Of a DNA stretch of 64,000 nt, positions 36,697 to 45,818 are shown piece by piece. Each line of letters starts with the position of its first letter. The first letter of the stretch is position 1. Origin of the DNA: G963556115 sp963678205 (lineage in GTDB: Bacteria; Planctomycetota; SZUA-567); contig OY782760.1 of NCBI GenBank assembly GCA_963678205.1, forward strand, positions 2,976,001 to 3,040,000, written 5' to 3'. The notes below the pieces were generated by a model that worked only from the letters and a program-made list of their open reading frames with translations, ran no database searches and was not told the DNA's origin. Position numbers and translations under genes: made by a program.

Positions 36697-39600
36697 CTAA
36701 TGCAAATTAACTCTAGATAATAAATGTAGATGCTCAATCATTCGCGTAATTTCAGTATCTCTATTTTTAAACCAATCTGTAGACCAAATCCGATAGATAT
36801 TCCAGCCTCTGGATTCTAGTATCTCCTGTCTTAATCTATCCCTGTCTCGAGCTATTAAACTACTGTGATATGTTGCGCCATCGCACTCAATTCCGCAAAT
36901 ATATTTACCAGAACTATCTGGATCGACGACACCAATATCAATTTTAAAGCCATCTACTCCGATTTGAGTATGAGCAGCAAAGCCTGCTTTTCTTAATTCA
37001 TGGAGTACTGCATCTTCAAATGGAGAATCTGTATTATCACTAACAGATACCCCATAATTTGGTAAATTGCCTGTTTCCGCAAATTCTAGGTATGCTTTTA
37101 AATCAGCCCTACCAGACCTTTCTCCATCCTTTATAGCAGGAACCTGAATATCTGATGATTTCATCGAAGTAAAAATATGTACACGTTTTCTTGAGCGAGT
37201 AAATAACACGTTCAACCTTCTCCAACCTCCAGCACTATTGATTGGTCCGAAATTCTGGTACACTCTGCCGTTATTGATATTTGGGCCGTAAGTCACACCA
37301 ATTGCAATAATATCTCTTTCGTCACCCTGAACATTTTCAAGATTTCGTACAAATAATGATTCATCTTGAGAGAAAGTCCTGCAAGCAATCTCAAATTCTT
37401 TTGAGTTTAATTTTAGATTGTCGATGGCTTCTTCAATAACCGCAGCCTGTTTTTTATTTAAAGCAACAACTCCTAAAGATTCTTGTTCTTTTGGTGGTCG
37501 TTTTGAATTTGCGATAATATGATCTTTCACAAAATTAACTATTGTTTCTGCCTCAAGTTCATTCACTCCATCGTGATAACGTGCGCTTTCACAGTAAACC
37601 AATTTTATCCCTGCATCCGGTGAATGTGTAAATGCTGCTGGGGGAATAATTAGACGACTATCATAATATTTATCGTTAGAGAAAGATATTAAATCCTGAC
37701 ATTGGCTTCTATAATGCCAGCGTAACCATTCCTCATTAAAATTGCTGCACATTCGGTCTAAAATAGATTTCATGTCTTCAGAGCCATATGAATCATCAGC
37801 CTCTTCATCATTCAGTTTTGATGAAAATACATTTGTAGGAGGCATCTGATTTGAATCTCCAACGATTACTGCTTGCTTTGCTCTAGCGAGAGCACCAATC
37901 GCCTCTTCTGGGCGAATCTGTGATGCTTCATCCATTATTACAATATCGAACTCAATTTCTTCAGGTGGTAAAAATTGAGCAACTGATGCAGGGCTCATCA
38001 TCCAGCATGGCATCAAACTCTGAATTGCGTGTCCTGAACGTTTAACTAATGATCTAACAGGTACATGACGTATTTTTTTAGCCAGCTCACGATTAATTAG
38101 ACCCATTCCAGTATAAGTACTTACTATTCCTTTACTGTTACCTATAAATTTAGAGCTTGTATTATTAATACTCTCTAAAACCTTTTTCTTGATTATTTTT
38201 TGATTTAATGGAAATAAGTTTCTGTCATAATTCTTAAAATGTTCTCTTGATACTTCATGCTCAGCTCTTACAAAATCCCACATATCAGGGAAACGCTCAT
38301 CGAAGATAATAGTTACCCAGCGATTATAAAAAGCTGCTTCAACGATAATCTGTAGTGCTTCACCGTTTAATTTGTGTTTTACAGCAAAATCCAGTAAATT
38401 TGTATAATCATTATTAAACCAGTTCAGTGTGAATTGATAATCACTCCATGCAGTAAGATATTTGCAGCAAGAAATTGCTGTTTTGATGTAATCATATCTT
38501 TGTTTTAATGATAATTTAGGATTTAATGGTGATATTAGAGAGTCTTGAGTTAATTCCCCAAACTGAGATAATTTATCTAGTTCAGTTGTTTGCTGCTCAA
38601 TAAAGCGATTACAAGTTTGCAATATATCAGAAAAGCTAGAAAATCTGCTTTCTGTATCTTTAAATAAAATCCATGAAGTTAATTCATGTGGAATTAACTT
38701 ACGGCATTCAATAATCCAGTCTAATGAGACAGTTATATCAATTGCATTACAATCTTCTGGTTCAATATAATTAACACCAAATCCATTCATATTTCGTAAC
38801 ATTGCAGTAATTTCAGTGTAATATAATCGCCATTCAAGAGAATAATGGAGTATTTCTTTCAACTCAGATAACTCACAATTTATACCTGGACTTACAACCA
38901 ATATTTTACTTAGATAATTATCAAGTAACTCTGATACTTCGATAGAAAGAGTTTCAAGATTTGTTAGTGTAAGTGCATTGACTTCACTTACACTAAACTC
39001 TGGGTGTTTCGGTAACAAATCCGTAATATTGCTGATAAGCTTTTTACAGTTATTAACTTTTGTTTCAATTTCATCATAACGTTTATGTATATCCTTAATA
39101 TTATTCAAAATATTATTGTGTATACTTTCTTGAGGGTAATCAGATTTAAATTTATGAGCAACTTCAATACAGTTTTCAAGTAATTCCCAGTCGGTGTCTA
39201 CACCCTTATATAAATCTGATAACATTTCAATATATGTAGTATTATTTAATAAATTATCTTCAGCTTTAAGTAATTCAGATATTTTATCCATATTATTAAT
39301 ATAAGTATCACTTAAAATATCGAGTTTCTTGGTTGAAATTAATCTAGCTCTCCGCTTTACGTCAGCTTTATGCCCAAATGGAAGCCATGAGAAAAAGCTA
39401 TCTTGAACTTGTTTTAACTCAAGCTTCAATTGTTTTAAATCCATTGAATCTGATATATCATCAATATTAAAAATTTGATTAAGCCTCTCTCTTTCAATAC
39501 AAAGCTCATTTGCTTCACTTTTAGCTTTTTCAAGATATCGAGAAATATTAGATGTAAAGCAAATAGGAGAGACGGCATTAACAACATCAATATCAAGACT

Positions 39601-41988
39601 TAAAATGTAGTCAAACATTTCAGTATGTTGTACGATAAGGTTTATATTAAACTCAGTATTTTCTGTATTAATGAATCCGACTAACTCTGAACATAGCGCA
39701 TTCAATTCATTACAAAAAGAGGTAATATCTTTAATGTCTTGTATAACCTTACCAATATTCTCAGATGTAAAAGATGACGCTAATGGGAAATTTTCTACTA
39801 TACTATTTATTGACTCAATACCTGTTTGAATTTGTATATTTTGTAACTCCGTTCTTTTACCAATTCTCTCGACATAGCTTCCACTAAATTTTAGATACTT
39901 TTCTAACACACTTAAAAATTGCTGTATCTCTTCAATACTTGTTTTGCTCGAAGCAATACAGTGCCCGATATGATTTAAATAACTGTCAGGGATTAAAGAC
40001 AGCTCATTAAATTTCTCATACCATTCTGCAAGATTAACAATTGAAGCATTTGTAAGTAACGGAATGCTTTGATGTTTAGAAACTTCTAAAACTAATTCAT
40101 TTTGGTATTGATTTGCCTTAATTAAATATTGCTTGATAATCTCACTATGAGAGTGATTAATGCGCTTATTAAGAATAAATCCTTGCCAGCATTCTGCTTT
40201 TTGTGGCATTCCTTCATCCCATAATTGCTCCAGTGTTTCAAATTTTCTATGTATACTTTGAAGCTCCTCTTTCTTCATGATTTTATCAGTATCTGAAATT
40301 TTAGGTAACTGTAATATACTGCTATGGCAGTACTTTTCTATTTTACACTTAGTAGAATCAGCTTGCCAAATAACATCATGAACAGACATTTCAAGCTCAG
40401 GGATATACTTCTTCATTATGTCACAATTCGACTCTAAGCACTTACGTTCAATATTAAGCTTCTCAAGGTGTCTGCTTACTGATTGAATCTGCTTATCATA
40501 CGAAATGGCTACCCTACTATTAATTTGACCTAATACTGACTTCGGACTAAGCTTATTAGAATGTAGCTCAAGGCAGAATTCCGAAAGCCCGACATTACTC
40601 AGGCGTGATGCAACTACATTTAAAGCTGCAAGTTTTTCTGCAACAAATAAAACCTTCTTACCACTATGAATTGCTGTTGCTATCATATTAGCAATTGTCT
40701 GACTTTTCCCAGTTCCCGGAGGCCCCTGAACAACTAGATTTTCTCCATTATCAATTCGCATCAGTACTTTCATTTGTGAAGAATCCGCATCTAATACAGT
40801 AGGAATACGATTCTCTTTGTGACATGCCTCAACTTCATTGTCCAGTATTGACGTTTGAGATATTTCTGATTCTTCTTTATTTTTACCGACAAGAGCTGTC
40901 GCCACATTGTCGTTGTTTAGTAAGTTACCATTTTCCCACAACTTCACATCAAGATCCTTATACATAACATCTTTTGTATAAGTAAAGAAGCCTATTCTAA
41001 TCTGACGAATTACACGCCATTTCTTTTCCGTTGGCGCAGGGTATGCGCTCAATAGATTGTTTATCTTATCGAAATACTCTTCTAAATTTTCTAAATCTTC
41101 TCCAAGTTCTGGTAGGGTAAATGAATTATAATTATCCATCCACTTTTTAAGTACTAGATTATCTGTAATACTATCGCCAGAGTATGATACAGAGTAACTA
41201 TTAATATTTATTGTTTGATAACCTTCCATTTCACCTAAATCATCGTAAACTGGACGCTCAATCTCCGTCTGAACCTTTGAAATATCAACAGGAATTAGAA
41301 CTAACGGAGCCAACCTTGCCTTATCTTTATCGGATTTTGGGTTATACCATTGCAAAAAACCAATTGCCATGAAAAGCATATTGCTCCCAGCAGAATCAAT
41401 ATACTTATTGTAATCGCTATATATCTGCCTCATTCTTCCTTCATAATTTTTTGCTTTAAGACTTGTTTGCAAACGGTCATCTTGGTGTTTATTTTCAGCA
41501 ATATACTCTTCACTTCTTGAATCTGGCAGTTCTTCAATATCCTCAATAATTGCCTTGCTCTCATTCTGATAATCTTCATCAGCTTGATTAATAGTCTCTA
41601 TTGCAGATTTTGTTGAATTAGAAGCCGCATCGGAAGAAGTTACTATCTTTGAATTAGAATCTTCCTCTTTAATTTCAGCGTTATCACTGTTTTTTTCTGG
41701 TTCATAATCATATAATGGATCTAATACCATTGATGTATCATTATTTACAAGACAATCATATACTTGTTCAGGAAGCTCATCGATAATCTTTACAACCTTC
41801 GCTCCTGTATCCCTAAAATTAAGCAAAGTATTCCTCATCGTAAAATCAAGCAATTTTTCTCTCAAATTTTCTAGAGCCTTCACTTTATCTTTTTGACCAG
41901 AATATTCAGAATTATCATTAATCATCTTCTCACCTAAAATTTTTCTTAAAACTGAGCTAAATTCTAGTACATCATTACATAAGTCCAT
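36697..41988 (-). CDS. DUF4011 - SF1 helicase - Vsr-like nuclease protein
   Basis: A 1763-residue protein. The N-terminus has the DUF4011 pattern (LREKLLDFTMRNTLLNFRDTG, near 42-62). The split SF1 helicase (COG1112, Dna2/UPF1-like) has Walker A QGPPGTGKSQ (421-430), Walker B FDIVIMDEASQIRPEEA, VGDSNQMPP, and late motifs NVQGDERDIIAIGVTYGP and RRLNVLFTRSRKRV. Between motifs Ia and II is a long helical insert (about 470-1290). The last 110 residues form a restriction-endonuclease-like Vsr/MTES_1575 domain (FKIDIGVV...IECDGATYH...WNIYRIWSTDWF). Proteins of this architecture are frequent in defence islands and are thought to degrade foreign nucleic acid; the substrate here is unknown. It is transcribed alone. 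Confidence 0.85.
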   Translation of the reverse strand: MDLCNDVLEFSSVLRKILGEKMINDNSEYSGQKDKVKALENLREKLLDFTMRNTLLNFRDTGAKVVKIIDELPEQVYDCLVNNDTSMVLDPLYDYEPEKNSDNAEIKEEDSNSKIVTSSDAASNSTKSAIETINQADEDYQNESKAIIEDIEELPDSRSEEYIAENKHQDDRLQTSLKAKNYEGRMRQIYSDYNKYIDSAGSNMLFMAIGFLQWYNPKSDKDKARLAPLVLIPVDISKVQTEIERPVYDDLGEMEGYQTININSYSVSYSGDSITDNLVLKKWMDNYNSFTLPELGEDLENLEEYFDKINNLLSAYPAPTEKKWRVIRQIRIGFFTYTKDVMYKDLDVKLWENGNLLNNDNVATALVGKNKEESEISQTSILDNEVEACHKENRIPTVLDADSSQMKVLMRIDNGENLVVQGPPGTGKSQTIANMIATAIHSGKKVLFVAEKLAALNVVASRLSNVGLSEFCLELHSNKLSPKSVLGQINSRVAISYDKQIQSVSRHLEKLNIERKCLESNCDIMKKYIPELEMSVHDVIWQADSTKCKIEKYCHSSILQLPKISDTDKIMKKEELQSIHRKFETLEQLWDEGMPQKAECWQGFILNKRINHSHSEIIKQYLIKANQYQNELVLEVSKHQSIPLLTNASIVNLAEWYEKFNELSLIPDSYLNHIGHCIASSKTSIEEIQQFLSVLEKYLKFSGSYVERIGKRTELQNIQIQTGIESINSIVENFPLASSFTSENIGKVIQDIKDITSFCNELNALCSELVGFINTENTEFNINLIVQHTEMFDYILSLDIDVVNAVSPICFTSNISRYLEKAKSEANELCIERERLNQIFNIDDISDSMDLKQLKLELKQVQDSFFSWLPFGHKADVKRRARLISTKKLDILSDTYINNMDKISELLKAEDNLLNNTTYIEMLSDLYKGVDTDWELLENCIEVAHKFKSDYPQESIHNNILNNIKDIHKRYDEIETKVNNCKKLISNITDLLPKHPEFSVSEVNALTLTNLETLSIEVSELLDNYLSKILVVSPGINCELSELKEILHYSLEWRLYYTEITAMLRNMNGFGVNYIEPEDCNAIDITVSLDWIIECRKLIPHELTSWILFKDTESRFSSFSDILQTCNRFIEQQTTELDKLSQFGELTQDSLISPLNPKLSLKQRYDYIKTAISCCKYLTAWSDYQFTLNWFNNDYTNLLDFAVKHKLNGEALQIIVEAAFYNRWVTIIFDERFPDMWDFVRAEHEVSREHFKNYDRNLFPLNQKIIKKKVLESINNTSSKFIGNSKGIVSTYTGMGLINRELAKKIRHVPVRSLVKRSGHAIQSLMPCWMMSPASVAQFLPPEEIEFDIVIMDEASQIRPEEAIGALARAKQAVIVGDSNQMPPTNVFSSKLNDEEADDSYGSEDMKSILDRMCSNFNEEWLRWHYRSQCQDLISFSNDKYYDSRLIIPPAAFTHSPDAGIKLVYCESARYHDGVNELEAETIVNFVKDHIIANSKRPPKEQESLGVVALNKKQAAVIEEAIDNLKLNSKEFEIACRTFSQDESLFVRNLENVQGDERDIIAIGVTYGPNINNGRVYQNFGPINSAGGWRRLNVLFTRSRKRVHIFTSMKSSDIQVPAIKDGERSGRADLKAYLEFAETGNLPNYGVSVSDNTDSPFEDAVLHELRKAGFAAHTQIGVDGFKIDIGVVDPDSSGKYICGIECDGATYHSSLIARDRDRLRQEILESRGWNIYRIWSTDWFKNRDTEITRMIEHLHLLSRVNLH

Positions 41989-42437
41989 TATTCAGCTTCC
42001 AATACGACTACTATGAATTTTAAGATACTCACCTTATATCATATTCATTATTGATACTGCATATTATCATATTGTTCATTTTATTGTAACAAAAAAATAT
42101 CATCATATTCTTGAATCATAGCAAATTGTAATATTAATCCCCAAGTACTATTTCTATTTGATGATTAATATTACAATTCAACATAACCATTTTCATAATA
42201 CTAGTTATATATATCATAAACATTACAAGAATATCTAAAACACTTATCTACTCCACGCTCAACACACTCTTCAAAACCAAAATTCATTCGCAATAAATTT
42301 AATAGCCTCAATACACTTGGAGCGTTTATTGTTATTTTAACAATCTTTACACTCTTACCCATTAATGTTGATTCAAGTGTAAACCTCTGTAGACGTTTTA
42401 TTAATATTAACAATATTTCGCTTTATTCGCTTAATTA
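41989..42437. other. Upstream region of the helicase gene with a 15-bp inverted repeat
   Basis: AATTGTAATATTAAT (42124-42138) and its perfect complement (42164-42178), 25 nt apart, lie about 140-190 nt upstream of the helicase start and could be an operator. A leftward 70-codon ORF (42201-42413) needs a TTG start and has no ribosome binding site, so I do not call it a gene. Confidence 0.45.
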
Positions 42438-42956
42438 TCACTTAGTCATCATTTTATCAAGAGTCTGCCACGGAAGAAACAACTTCATAGGATACCCAGC
42501 TACCTGCTGAAAATCATAACGCAGATAAAACTCTTTTGCTTTATCATTCAAGCAGTCAAGAATCACCGCTATATATGGCATCATCTGACCTGTCGTGTGA
42601 CAGTCAGAAAGAGCCTGTGCAAGCAATCTTTCGCCCAATCCCTGTCCTTGATACTCTTTCTCAATCCCAAGCCAAGCCAGAGTGATTATAGGCAGGAGGG
42701 TATGAGGTAATTTCTTCGTCTCTTCTGCTGGCAGTTCATCAAAGTTCACCTGTCCCATAGCTAAAGTATAATATCCAGTAATCTTACCAGTATCAGCAAG
42801 CAAAACACGAGTCACAGACAAACGCTTATCCTGTACCTGTCTTGCCCTCTTTTTAAGCCATTCATCAACAGCACTCTCACCACTAGAAAACTTACTCCTT
42901 GGGTGAGCTTTAGTCAATTGCTCTACCTTGAAACCTTTCGGAAAGATTACAGCCAT
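42438..42956 (-). CDS. GNAT acetyltransferase toxin (TacT/AtaT type)
   Basis: Toxin half of a type II toxin-antitoxin pair. Such GNAT toxins acetylate the amino acid on charged tRNA and stop translation. The 172 residues show the family start (LTKAHPRSKFSSGESAVDEWLKKRARQ), TRVLLADTGKITGYYTLAMG, and the acetyl-CoA-binding motif WLGIEKEYQGQGLGERLLAQAL near 98-119. The toxin start codon shares one base with the antitoxin stop codon, which couples their translation. It is separated from the helicase gene by 449 nt. Confidence 0.9.
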   Translation of the reverse strand: MAVIFPKGFKVEQLTKAHPRSKFSSGESAVDEWLKKRARQVQDKRLSVTRVLLADTGKITGYYTLAMGQVNFDELPAEETKKLPHTLLPIITLAWLGIEKEYQGQGLGERLLAQALSDCHTTGQMMPYIAVILDCLNDKAKEFYLRYDFQQVAGYPMKLFLPWQTLDKMMTK

Positions 42957-43231
42957 TACTGTTTACCCTGCATTATCTTCCCTAGCCTACGCTGTGCCTT
43001 GGTAGGTCTACTAGGTGCTTGCAATGCATTCCAGAACTCTTCCTGCTCCGGTGCTGATAACTGCAACACCTGATGCTCAGCAGACGCAACCTCTTTCTTT
43101 GCTAGCGGTACAAGCACCAACCTGACATAATCAGATATACCGATATGCCTCTGCTCTGCTGCTTGCTTAATAACCTTTTTACTAGCAGGGTCTAACCGTG
43201 CTTGCAAAGTAGTACTCGTTGTAGTAGTCAT
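42956..43231 (-). CDS. DUF1778 ribbon-helix-helix antitoxin (TacA type)
   Basis: Binds and neutralises the GNAT toxin and represses the pair. I start at 43231 because GGAGG lies 7-11 nt upstream; this gives 91 residues beginning MTTTTSTTLQ. The N-terminal DNA-binding part reads LQARLDPASKKVIKQAAEQRHIGISDYVRLVL; the C-terminal part (LSAPEQEEFWNALQAPSRPTKAQRRLGKIM) is the toxin-wrapping tail. Confidence 0.9.
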   Translation of the reverse strand: MTTTTSTTLQARLDPASKKVIKQAAEQRHIGISDYVRLVLVPLAKKEVASAEHQVLQLSAPEQEEFWNALQAPSRPTKAQRRLGKIMQGKQ

Positions 43232-43263
43232 AGTAAATCCTCCATAAACAGACAACCATATTG

Positions 43264-43284
43264 TAATGCATTATGCATGCATGC
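43264..43284. promoter_or_regulatory. TGCAT-rich palindromes, probable antitoxin operator
   Basis: Overlapping palindromes made of TGCAT/ATGCA units lie about 35-50 nt upstream of the antitoxin start, where ribbon-helix-helix antitoxins bind. Confidence 0.5.
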
Positions 43285-43363
43285 GCAAGCTGTTTTTCAA
43301 ATAATAAAGGCTATACACTGACAAAGTATATAGCCCCAAAATCATAAAAGATATAATTCCCAC

Positions 43364-44410
43364 CTATGTTTCAAGTGAGATACCGCAAAATCTACACTTC
43401 CTCGCATTAAGCTTGATAATCTCAGCACACTCAGGACATTCCTTTGTATCCGTAGACTGTGCAATATCCGCACCATACTGATTATTAGAATTGTTTGCAT
43501 TGTTAAATACTTCTTGTGCACAAAAAAGCGTATCTGTATTTGCTTTTATACTTTCTGCATATAACGGGAAAATAGAATTTATATACCCAGAATGCAAATT
43601 GATAAACTTAGCAACTCTTTTCTTTCTCCTTCTCTTTATTATTATTGGAACAAAAATGAACACTCCAATAATCCCCCATGTTAAATAAGCACGACTTACT
43701 CCAGCTGCTCTTAACATCCCTGCAAGTTTATCTTCAGATAATATTACAAAAGCCATGAAAGCAAGCACTCCGAGGACTACAAGAAAATTTCTAACGTTAC
43801 TATAAAACACTCTAAAATACTTCTTGAATAGTATTGGAAGTTTGGGATACGCGCACCGCAGGTTTAGCAATGAATAAAGCACACCAAAATATGGAATAAC
43901 AAGTAATAAGTAACCTATTAACGGTAACTTACTAGTGTAATTAATTGTCCATCTATTAAATAAACCTTCCGCTTCTAAAGCAAATTGATCAGTCGCAAGA
44001 TTATAATATCGCTCTACAACCAATGAGTCTTCACTATCTGTAGCAAAATACCCAAATATAACAATAGTATGACCTTCTCTGACATCAAAATCCGCAGGTA
44101 GCCCAATCTTAAACTCTGCATTATTCTCAAGACTTATAACCCATGCTTCATTCTTTACATGATGTTCTGTATTTGATGAAATTTTCTTATTATATGAAAA
44201 TCCTGTACCTTTGCTCGCAAAACCCACACCACCGCCACCAGACACTGAAGAACTGGCATAATGCTGCACATCTGTTGACACAACAACACACCGAACAGCA
44301 CTATACTTGTCAAGATCAAACTCCTTTAATTTTGATAGATTTTGTTTTGTCAATGATTTCTTATACCCTTCAGTAAGAGCATCAATTTTTGAACTATAAT
44401 CGTCATCCAT
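43364..44410 (-). CDS. Membrane protein with C-terminal zinc ribbon
   Basis: Not a family I recognise. The 348-residue protein has an N-terminal soluble part (1-155) of mixed beta pattern with a Gly/Ser-rich loop (SSSVSGGGGVGFASKG). Two pairs of membrane helices follow: LPLIGYLLLVIPYFGVLYSLL near 160-180, then VRNFLVVLGVLAFMAFVIL and YLTWGIIGVFIFVPIIIK. A basic segment and a zinc ribbon at the very end (CPECAEIIKLNARKCRFCGISL) complete it. AAGGAGG lies close before the ATG. The N-terminal part resembles sensing domains of single-gene membrane proteins in islands, but no function can be given. Confidence 0.6.
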   Translation of the reverse strand: MDDDYSSKIDALTEGYKKSLTKQNLSKLKEFDLDKYSAVRCVVVSTDVQHYASSSVSGGGGVGFASKGTGFSYNKKISSNTEHHVKNEAWVISLENNAEFKIGLPADFDVREGHTIVIFGYFATDSEDSLVVERYYNLATDQFALEAEGLFNRWTINYTSKLPLIGYLLLVIPYFGVLYSLLNLRCAYPKLPILFKKYFRVFYSNVRNFLVVLGVLAFMAFVILSEDKLAGMLRAAGVSRAYLTWGIIGVFIFVPIIIKRRRKKRVAKFINLHSGYINSIFPLYAESIKANTDTLFCAQEVFNNANNSNNQYGADIAQSTDTKECPECAEIIKLNARKCRFCGISLET

Positions 44411-44448
44411 TGCAACCTCCTTAGTTTAGTAAATTATATCACTCTATA

Positions 44449-44856
44449 TTATTTCTTAGTTTTAGCACCCCACTTAGTTTCAGAGAATGGTTTAGGGTCT
44501 CCAAACGTTTCTTCCATCCAAGCATCATGTTCATCGCCTTTGAGCATCTTCATTTTCACAGTTTTCTTACCACTCAACTCATCCTCTACTTCTGCATTAA
44601 TAAACTCATTCATGATAGCCTTTTCTTCAGGCGTACCATTTTCAAAGATTTCTAAATCAGCTTTATTGAGCTCACTTATCAACCTTGCTTTTATTCTTTC
44701 TCTGTTAGACTGAGTAGCCGAAGGTTTACTGCTCACTTGTTTAGTTGAGGTAGCCTGAGCAGAATCCTTTTCTGACGCCCCAAAGTACTCTACCACAGAA
44801 ATACCAAAAATAATGGTTGCCAGAGGTATTAAAGTTAACTTGTTCATTAATTTCAT
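44449..44856 (-). CDS. Small exported protein of unknown function
   Basis: I start at 44856 (GAAAGGAAC upstream), giving 135 residues with a signal peptide or N-terminal anchor (MKLMNKLTLIPLATIIFGISVVEYFG). The rest is charged and helical (RERIKARLISELNKADLEIFENG, EEKAIMNEFINAEVEDEL). I recognise no domain. The gene lies between the thermonuclease and the zinc-ribbon membrane protein genes, all leftward. Confidence 0.5.
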   Translation of the reverse strand: MKLMNKLTLIPLATIIFGISVVEYFGASEKDSAQATSTKQVSSKPSATQSNRERIKARLISELNKADLEIFENGTPEEKAIMNEFINAEVEDELSGKKTVKMKMLKGDEHDAWMEETFGDPKPFSETKWGAKTKK

Positions 44857-44962
44857 AAATGTTCCTTTCAATATTATAAAAATGCAATTTAACAAAACAC
44901 AAATTACTCGTCCCATATCCCAATACGACACCGCCTTGCTTAAACTTCAGCCAGAGCAAGGT

Positions 44963-45475
44963 CTATTCCCTAGACTTCGTGCTTGCGACTGGTGAGCAAG
45001 TAAACGAAGTATCCTTTAAAAATTTATAGTGAGTTGCCAGTCCAGAAGAGGCCAGCATTAGATCGATATATTTGTCGTTATGGTATACTTTGGCAATATA
45101 GCGGTTATCCTTAGATCCATATATTTGCGAACTTGTGAGCAATAAATATGGGAACTTACCCTTACCAGTGATATACAGATCCACATGCTTGCCAAGAACT
45201 TGGTTTGTTAAGTATTGAGTTACTTCCGAGTAATATGGTTTATTCTTCTCAGGCGCATTAATCCCATAAAGCCGAACCTCAAGTATCTCATCAGTATTCG
45301 CCACCCAAACAGAAACCGTATCCCCATCCCGAACTTTTATAACAGTCCCAACCACATACCTCTCATACTGTCCAGCATGAGAACTAAATGAGAAAATACA
45401 AAAAAAGAATAACAACCAGAATCCAGCTAGATATGACCTACAAAGAATTGAATACCACACTGACAACTTCCCCAT
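44963..45475 (-). CDS. Staphylococcal-nuclease-like (SNase) exported protein
   Basis: A 170-residue protein with an N-terminal hydrophobic export segment (SYLAGFWLLFFFCIFSFSSHA) and a thermonuclease fold: VVGTVIKVRDGDTVSVWV, EVRLYGINAPEKNKPY (Arg and Glu of the active site region), YIAKVYHNDKYIDLMLASSGLATHY. The conserved RVDG/RD region is present as YGSKDNRYIAKVY, so one catalytic Arg position is uncertain. It would cleave DNA or RNA outside the cytoplasm. I prefer ATG 45475 to the GTG at 45487. Confidence 0.75.
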   Translation of the reverse strand: MGKLSVWYSILCRSYLAGFWLLFFFCIFSFSSHAGQYERYVVGTVIKVRDGDTVSVWVANTDEILEVRLYGINAPEKNKPYYSEVTQYLTNQVLGKHVDLYITGKGKFPYLLLTSSQIYGSKDNRYIAKVYHNDKYIDLMLASSGLATHYKFLKDTSFTCSPVASTKSRE

Positions 45476-45493
45476 TATAGATCCCACAAATCC

Positions 45494-45638
45494 AACGGTT
45501 CAGCCAATAAAAAAAGGGCGCCGAACCGTTCGCACAGCAAGCGCCGCCAGACGCCCATACACAAAACAGTCGACACCCAACTTCTTGGGTACTCACTGTT
45601 TTGTTTGTGTATGATAAAATACTGGCGGTATTTGCTGT
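45494..45638. ncRNA. 105-nt long hairpin next to the RT gene, candidate structured RNA
   Basis: The stretch 45534-45638 folds into one long interrupted stem: ACAGCAA/TTGCTGT (45534-45540, 45632-45638), CCGCCAG/CTGGCGG (45544-45550, 45622-45628), CATACACAAAACAGT against ACTGTTTTGTTTGTGTATG (45556-45570, 45595-45613, with a 4-nt bulge) and ACCCAA/TTGGGT (45575-45580, 45585-45590) around a CTTC loop. A further repeat AACGGTT/AACCGTT (45494-45500, 45524-45530) adjoins it. Read leftward, GGCGCC followed by T7 lies between those two arms. It is richer in G+C than its surroundings and lies 180 nt downstream of the RT gene on the RT strand. Being RNA rather than a DNA-level site is inference. Confidence 0.5.
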
Positions 45639-45818
45639 ACAACAAAACAAAACTAACTTAACTAAATTGTCTTACTACATTACTACTTCTCAACACTTTC
45701 TTTATTCAAAATCTACAATAAGCACTAATAATACATGGTTATCAAAATGAATCAATCAGAATTTTATATTGAGTTTTCATTAATATAAACCCCGCTACAT
45801 ACACCTTAAAACCACCTA

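Noticed and set aside
42201..42413. 70-codon leftward ORF before the helicase gene
   Set aside because: It needs a TTG start, has no ribosome binding site and resembles nothing I know.
45494..45638. Integron attC site
   Set aside because: The size and imperfect stem fit, but the conserved outer RYYYAAC/GTTRRRY boxes are absent and the adjacent genes are not a cassette array.
45438..45650. 70-codon leftward ORF across the long hairpin
   Set aside because: Its text is Cys/Trp-rich with no domain, it has no ribosome binding site and its codons are dictated by the palindrome.
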